Shown here in pieces: positions 4,570 to 7,469 of a DNA stretch of 7,469 bases (within the stretch, counting starts at the first letter, position 1; each line of letters opens with the position of its first letter). The notes below the pieces were generated by a model, which saw nothing but the letters and a program-made list of their open reading frames with translations, made no database searches and was not told the origin of the DNA. The position numbers and the translations under genes are program-made. This DNA comes from Thermoplasmatota archaeon. Its GTDB lineage: Archaea; Thermoplasmatota; Thermoplasmata; Methanomassiliicoccales; Methanomassiliicoccaceae. The stretch covers positions 357 to 7,825 of the forward strand of contig JAKIXL010000063.1 of assembly GCA_022709105.1 (NCBI GenBank). The letters are read 5' to 3'.

Positions 4570-6003
4570 ATGAACAGGGGGATAATCGCGATAGCCGTCG
4601 CCGGCCTGCTCATCACGGCCGGCGTTATCGGAGTGTTTTTCTTGACGCAGAAGAGCGCCAAGGGGGAAGTGAACCTGACCTCCAGGGCCCTGGAGGTATA
4701 TGGCAATGCAGACGGGGACTCGGACGTGGACGAAAATGACGCTAAGCTGGTGGAAAGGTACATCAGCGCCTTGTCCACCAAGAACAGCTCCGAGATGGAA
4801 AAGTTTGTGGCCGATAATAACTTCAACACCAAGCTCGCCGATGCCAATAATGATGGCGTCATCAACAGCCAGGACGTGGCCCAGATAAGGGCCGTCGTGA
4901 ACAGGCAGGCAGAAAGGCTATGGCTGGTGGACGGCTCCGGAGCTGACAGGAGCGTGAGGCTGAACATCCAGAGGATCGGGGCCGAGTATTACGCCAACAC
5001 CGAGCTCTGTCTTATCCTGGGGCTCGCGGACAAGATCGTGGCGGTGGACAATGCTCCGTACCTGTACAAGGACTTCTACTTCACCCCCGCACAGCAGGCT
5101 AACATCACCAATCTTGTCAACATGAACACTCCTGACTATCCGTTCGTTAACGAATTGGACCTCGATATCCTGCTGACGTTCTACAACACCAGCTACGACG
5201 TCAAGCAGGAGAAGATCATAGGGACCGATGTGATCTACCTCGGATTGTACAACCCTGACATGTCCAACGCCGAAGGCTCTAACTTCATTCAAGGCATTCT
5301 CAAGGCCGGCTATATCTTCGGGGCCGTGGACCGCGCGGAGGAGTACGCGTCATGGGTCCTGGAGACAAGGGACAAGCTGGCAGACATCGCGAAGACCATT
5401 CCCGAGGCCGAGAAGCCAACAGTGCTTATGAGCAATTACCCGAACTCCTACTTCATCAGCCCGGACACCAAGACCGCGACGGTCTATTGTTATACCGACC
5501 CCCTTGGGCAGGCATGCCTGCTGGGCGGAGGGAAGAACATCGGCCAGTCGCTCTATGGGGACGAGTATGCCAAGAGCCTCTCCAAGGTCTCCCAGGTGGA
5601 CGCCCTTTTCAACGATGATAACTTGACCGCCATCGATCACATCTTCCTTCACATGGTGAAGTACACCTACGGCGGAACTGTCGTCGCCGGCGTACCCGAC
5701 CATGGATATCTTGCCCAGAACGAGGATGAGATCGCAACGGCATGGCAGAACGCGGTCTCGAGCGATCACACCCTGCTCGTGGACATGGACCCGAACGACG
5801 TTCGCCTCATTGCAGGGGACTTCAGGAACGGACCTACAGGAGCAGTGCTGCTGGGCGCATACATAGGGAAGATAATCAACCCAAGCTACTACAGCGACAT
5901 AGATCCGGCGGCCATCCACAACCACTATATCAATCACTTCCTGGGGATCGCCGACTATGACGTGAAGACCGATGGTGTGTTCATGTACCACCTGGACGCC
6001 TGA
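4570..6003 (+). CDS. Membrane-anchored substrate-binding protein with dockerin/EF-hand module
   Basis: A 477-residue extracytoplasmic binding protein. Residues 4-26 form a hydrophobic anchor after MNRG. No lipobox cysteine follows, so it is probably held by an uncleaved transmembrane segment. Residues 46-113 form a dockerin-like domain with two 12-residue calcium loops, NADGDSDVDEND (46-57) and DANNDGVINSQD (91-102), each followed by a helix. From about 120 onward comes a TroA/BtuF-like periplasmic-binding fold. It opens with RIGAEYYANTELCLILGLADKIVAVD, continues with the lobe strand ELDLDILLTFYNTS, and closes with YINHFLGI. It would capture the ligand outside the cell and deliver it to the permease at 6800. 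The SBP domain is rich in Tyr and His, but these do not identify the ligand. The start is set by the TATA position. It is the first gene of the rightward operon. Confidence 0.9.
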   Translation: MNRGIIAIAVAGLLITAGVIGVFFLTQKSAKGEVNLTSRALEVYGNADGDSDVDENDAKLVERYISALSTKNSSEMEKFVADNNFNTKLADANNDGVINSQDVAQIRAVVNRQAERLWLVDGSGADRSVRLNIQRIGAEYYANTELCLILGLADKIVAVDNAPYLYKDFYFTPAQQANITNLVNMNTPDYPFVNELDLDILLTFYNTSYDVKQEKIIGTDVIYLGLYNPDMSNAEGSNFIQGILKAGYIFGAVDRAEEYASWVLETRDKLADIAKTIPEAEKPTVLMSNYPNSYFISPDTKTATVYCYTDPLGQACLLGGGKNIGQSLYGDEYAKSLSKVSQVDALFNDDNLTAIDHIFLHMVKYTYGGTVVAGVPDHGYLAQNEDEIATAWQNAVSSDHTLLVDMDPNDVRLIAGDFRNGPTGAVLLGAYIGKIINPSYYSDIDPAAIHNHYINHFLGIADYDVKTDGVFMYHLDA

Positions 6004-6017
6004 GGGGGGTCTCCCCC
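6004..6017 (+). terminator. Intercistronic hairpin after the binding-protein gene
   Basis: GGGGG (6004-6008), a GTCT loop and CCCCC (6013-6017) form a small GC stem immediately after the TGA. There is no T tract, and the next gene's ribosome-binding site (GGAGG, 6024-6028) follows, so this is more likely a partial attenuator or 3' stabilising structure than a full terminator. It could keep the binding protein more abundant than the downstream products. Confidence 0.35.
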
Positions 6018-6035
6018 GCCCACGGAGGACGGGAC

Positions 6036-6818
6036 TTGAGCTGGGCAGACAAATGGAACACCTCCATCAAGATGACGTCACGGGAGAGGCTCAACTCAGG
6101 CCCCTTCTGGGACGGCCGCGCCGACCGGGACAGGTCTTGCCCGTTCTCCAGGAAGCTCACCGATGACCAGATGGCGGCGATAGCGCCCCTGCCCCATCAC
6201 CGCCTGCTGGAGATCGGTCCAGGGAACGGAAGGCTGGCCATCAGCATGGCCCGTGCCTCATCGAGCGTCACCCTGGTGGACCCTTCACCGGTCATGCTTC
6301 AGGCGCTGGACGAGCGGGCCAAGGCCGAGGGCGTGGGCAACCTGACGGCCATAAACGACTACTGGGAGAGAGTGGACCTGGAGGCCATCGGGACGTTCGA
6401 CAAGGCGGTGTCATCCTACTCCTTGTTCATGATGGACATAGGGCCGCAGCTGCGCCGGATGAGCTCGGTGGCCGATGAGGTGTTCCTGTTCGTTCCCGCT
6501 GAAATAAGGATACCTTTCGACGTCCAGAGGATGATGTTCGGCGATGTGGTCGTCGAGCATACGGACCATGAGATACTGACCAACATCGCCGAGGACCTGG
6601 GATTGGAGCCTGTCGTGTGGACCATGGAATATCCGGGGAGGCCGGGCTTCGATAGCATCGACGAGGCCGTGGAGCACTATCTGGACCTCTACGGAGTCCC
6701 GGAATCTGGAAAGGGGCCGATCGCGGACCATATTGCATCGACCTTGAGACAAAGAGGCGGAACGTTCGCCATGAGCGATGAGATGAAGGTTGGGGCAATA
6801 TGGTGGCAGAGCATCTGA
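6036..6818 (+). CDS. Class I SAM-dependent methyltransferase (binding-protein arm)
   Basis: A 260-residue methyltransferase. Motif I is LLEIGPGNGRLAI (57-69) and the ribose-binding acidic residue is D82 in VTLVDPSPVML. The TTG start at 6036 is supported by GGAGG seven bases upstream and by the product start MSWADKW, which matches MSWEEEW of the enzyme encoded at 3404-2589. The two also share a W-E segment after motif III (NDYWERVD here) and a similar end pattern (DHI...R...F....V.AI.W here, DHI...R...F....V.AVITW there), so they look like diverged paralogues. The gene lies 32 bases after the binding-protein gene and overlaps the permease gene by 19 bases, which ties it to the transporter. It probably acts in the cytoplasm on the imported ligand or a related cofactor. 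The substrate is not known, and divergence from its partner suggests different specificities. Confidence 0.85.
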   Translation: MSWADKWNTSIKMTSRERLNSGPFWDGRADRDRSCPFSRKLTDDQMAAIAPLPHHRLLEIGPGNGRLAISMARASSSVTLVDPSPVMLQALDERAKAEGVGNLTAINDYWERVDLEAIGTFDKAVSSYSLFMMDIGPQLRRMSSVADEVFLFVPAEIRIPFDVQRMMFGDVVVEHTDHEILTNIAEDLGLEPVVWTMEYPGRPGFDSIDEAVEHYLDLYGVPESGKGPIADHIASTLRQRGGTFAMSDEMKVGAIWWQSI

Positions 6819-7469
6819 GGAGCAGGTCCCCCGGCGCTGTCCTTGAAGATCCGGACAGAGAGCGGGTAAACAAGATCAACGCCAAGAAGGTCACCATCAT
6901 CATCGTCCTGGGGCTCCTGATGACGCTGCTCATCTCGTACTCCGTTACCATAGGCTCGACCACGATCACCCCGCTGCAGGTCTACAAGGTGTTCATTAAC
7001 CAAGTGGTCCCTGGCCTTTTCGACATTCCCTATAAGACCGAGCAGATCGTCCTTCAGATCTACGCGCCCCGGGTGCTCATGGCCGCCTTCGTAGGGGGCA
7101 TCCTGGCGGCCTCCGGATGCATCATCCAGGCGATCATGAAGAACCCCCTGGCCACTCCGTACACCCTAGGCGTCTCCGGCAGCGCGGCCTTCGGAGCGTC
7201 CCTCTCCATCATCATGGGCATCTCCGCGGCGGTAGGGACCCTGGGGACCATCCTCAACTCCTTTCTGTTCTCCCTCATACCCGCGGGAGTGATCCTGGTC
7301 ACATTGGGCCGCCGCAACATCATGCCCAGCACCCTGATCCTGGTGGGCATATCCATATCCTACATCTTTTCCGCGGCCACTACCGTCATGCAGTACTTCG
7401 GCGCGGCGGACGCCGTCAAGTCCGCGCTGTTCTGGTCGGTGGGAGACCTCAACAACTCTTCCCTCTGGC
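6800..7469 (+). CDS. FecCD/BtuC-family ABC permease, N-terminal part (cut by window end)
   Basis: The frame is open for 223 codons to the window end with no stop. The ATG at 6800 lies inside the end of the preceding methyltransferase gene, with AAGGTTGGGG just upstream as a possible ribosome-binding site; the adjacent GTG at 6803 is an alternative. After a polar cytoplasmic N-terminus (1-30) come a first membrane helix (31-50) and then the family signature around 87-131: YAPRVLMAAFVGGILAASG, then QAIMKNPLATPYTLGVSGSA, equivalent to RLPR...G..L..SG...Q....NPLA.P..LG.S.GA. Further helices follow (about 134-170 and 176-200), and FWSVGDL (211-217) matches the conserved W-x2-G segment. Roughly the last third of a typical 330-350-residue protein is missing. 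It would form the homodimeric channel for the ligand brought by the upstream binding protein and be powered by the divergent ATPase. Confidence 0.93.
   Translation, partial: MVAEHLRSRSPGAVLEDPDRERVNKINAKKVTIIIVLGLLMTLLISYSVTIGSTTITPLQVYKVFINQVVPGLFDIPYKTEQIVLQIYAPRVLMAAFVGGILAASGCIIQAIMKNPLATPYTLGVSGSAAFGASLSIIMGISAAVGTLGTILNSFLFSLIPAGVILVTLGRRNIMPSTLILVGISISYIFSAATTVMQYFGAADAVKSALFWSVGDLNNSSLW

Noticed and set aside
5350..5991. Long minus-strand open frame opposite the binding-protein gene
   Set aside because: Antisense shadow; the plus-strand frame has anchor, EF-hand loops and binding-protein signatures.

Overview
The window looks archaeal and probably comes from a methanogenic euryarchaeon. 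The main evidence is AT-rich TATA-type elements about 27-29 bases upstream of start codons that lack a Shine-Dalgarno site (leaderless genes), and a substrate-binding protein carrying a dockerin/EF-hand module, an arrangement I associate with methanogens. A relative of Methanomassiliicoccales is a guess from overall style and base composition. No marker gene in the window proves it.

The window has two unlike halves. The left half (about 1-2500) looks accessory, possibly an integrated element. A minus-strand cluster of three small genes (843 down to 1, running off the window) has ATGA stop/start overlaps. Its first gene resembles the short Cys-rich proteins often found next to phage or mobile genes. 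A gene-poor stretch of about 390 bases follows, with palindromes, a G-rich tract and a nested inverted-repeat element. Next come a DUF3800 gene (1876-1238), a cluster of TCACA/TGTGA motifs upstream of it, and a small coiled-coil ORF (2379-2149) with an in-frame TGA just upstream.

The right half (2589-7469) is a coherent uptake locus of the iron-siderophore/cobalamin (FecCD/BtuCDF) ABC type, built as two divergent units around a promoter region of about 290 bases. Leftward it encodes the ATPase (4278-3517) and then a class I SAM-dependent methyltransferase (3404-2589). Rightward it encodes a membrane-anchored, dockerin-containing substrate-binding protein (4570-6003), a second methyltransferase (6036-6818) and the FecCD-family permease (6800 onward, cut by the window end).

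ATPase, binding protein and permease together would make a complete importer. The two methyltransferases share an N-terminal MSW-x3-W signature and a similar C-terminus, so they look like paralogues, one in each arm. Their placement suggests methyl transfer connected with the imported ligand (a corrinoid, metal chelate or siderophore-like molecule). The sequence does not identify the ligand. This paired-methyltransferase transporter locus is the most interesting feature of the window.
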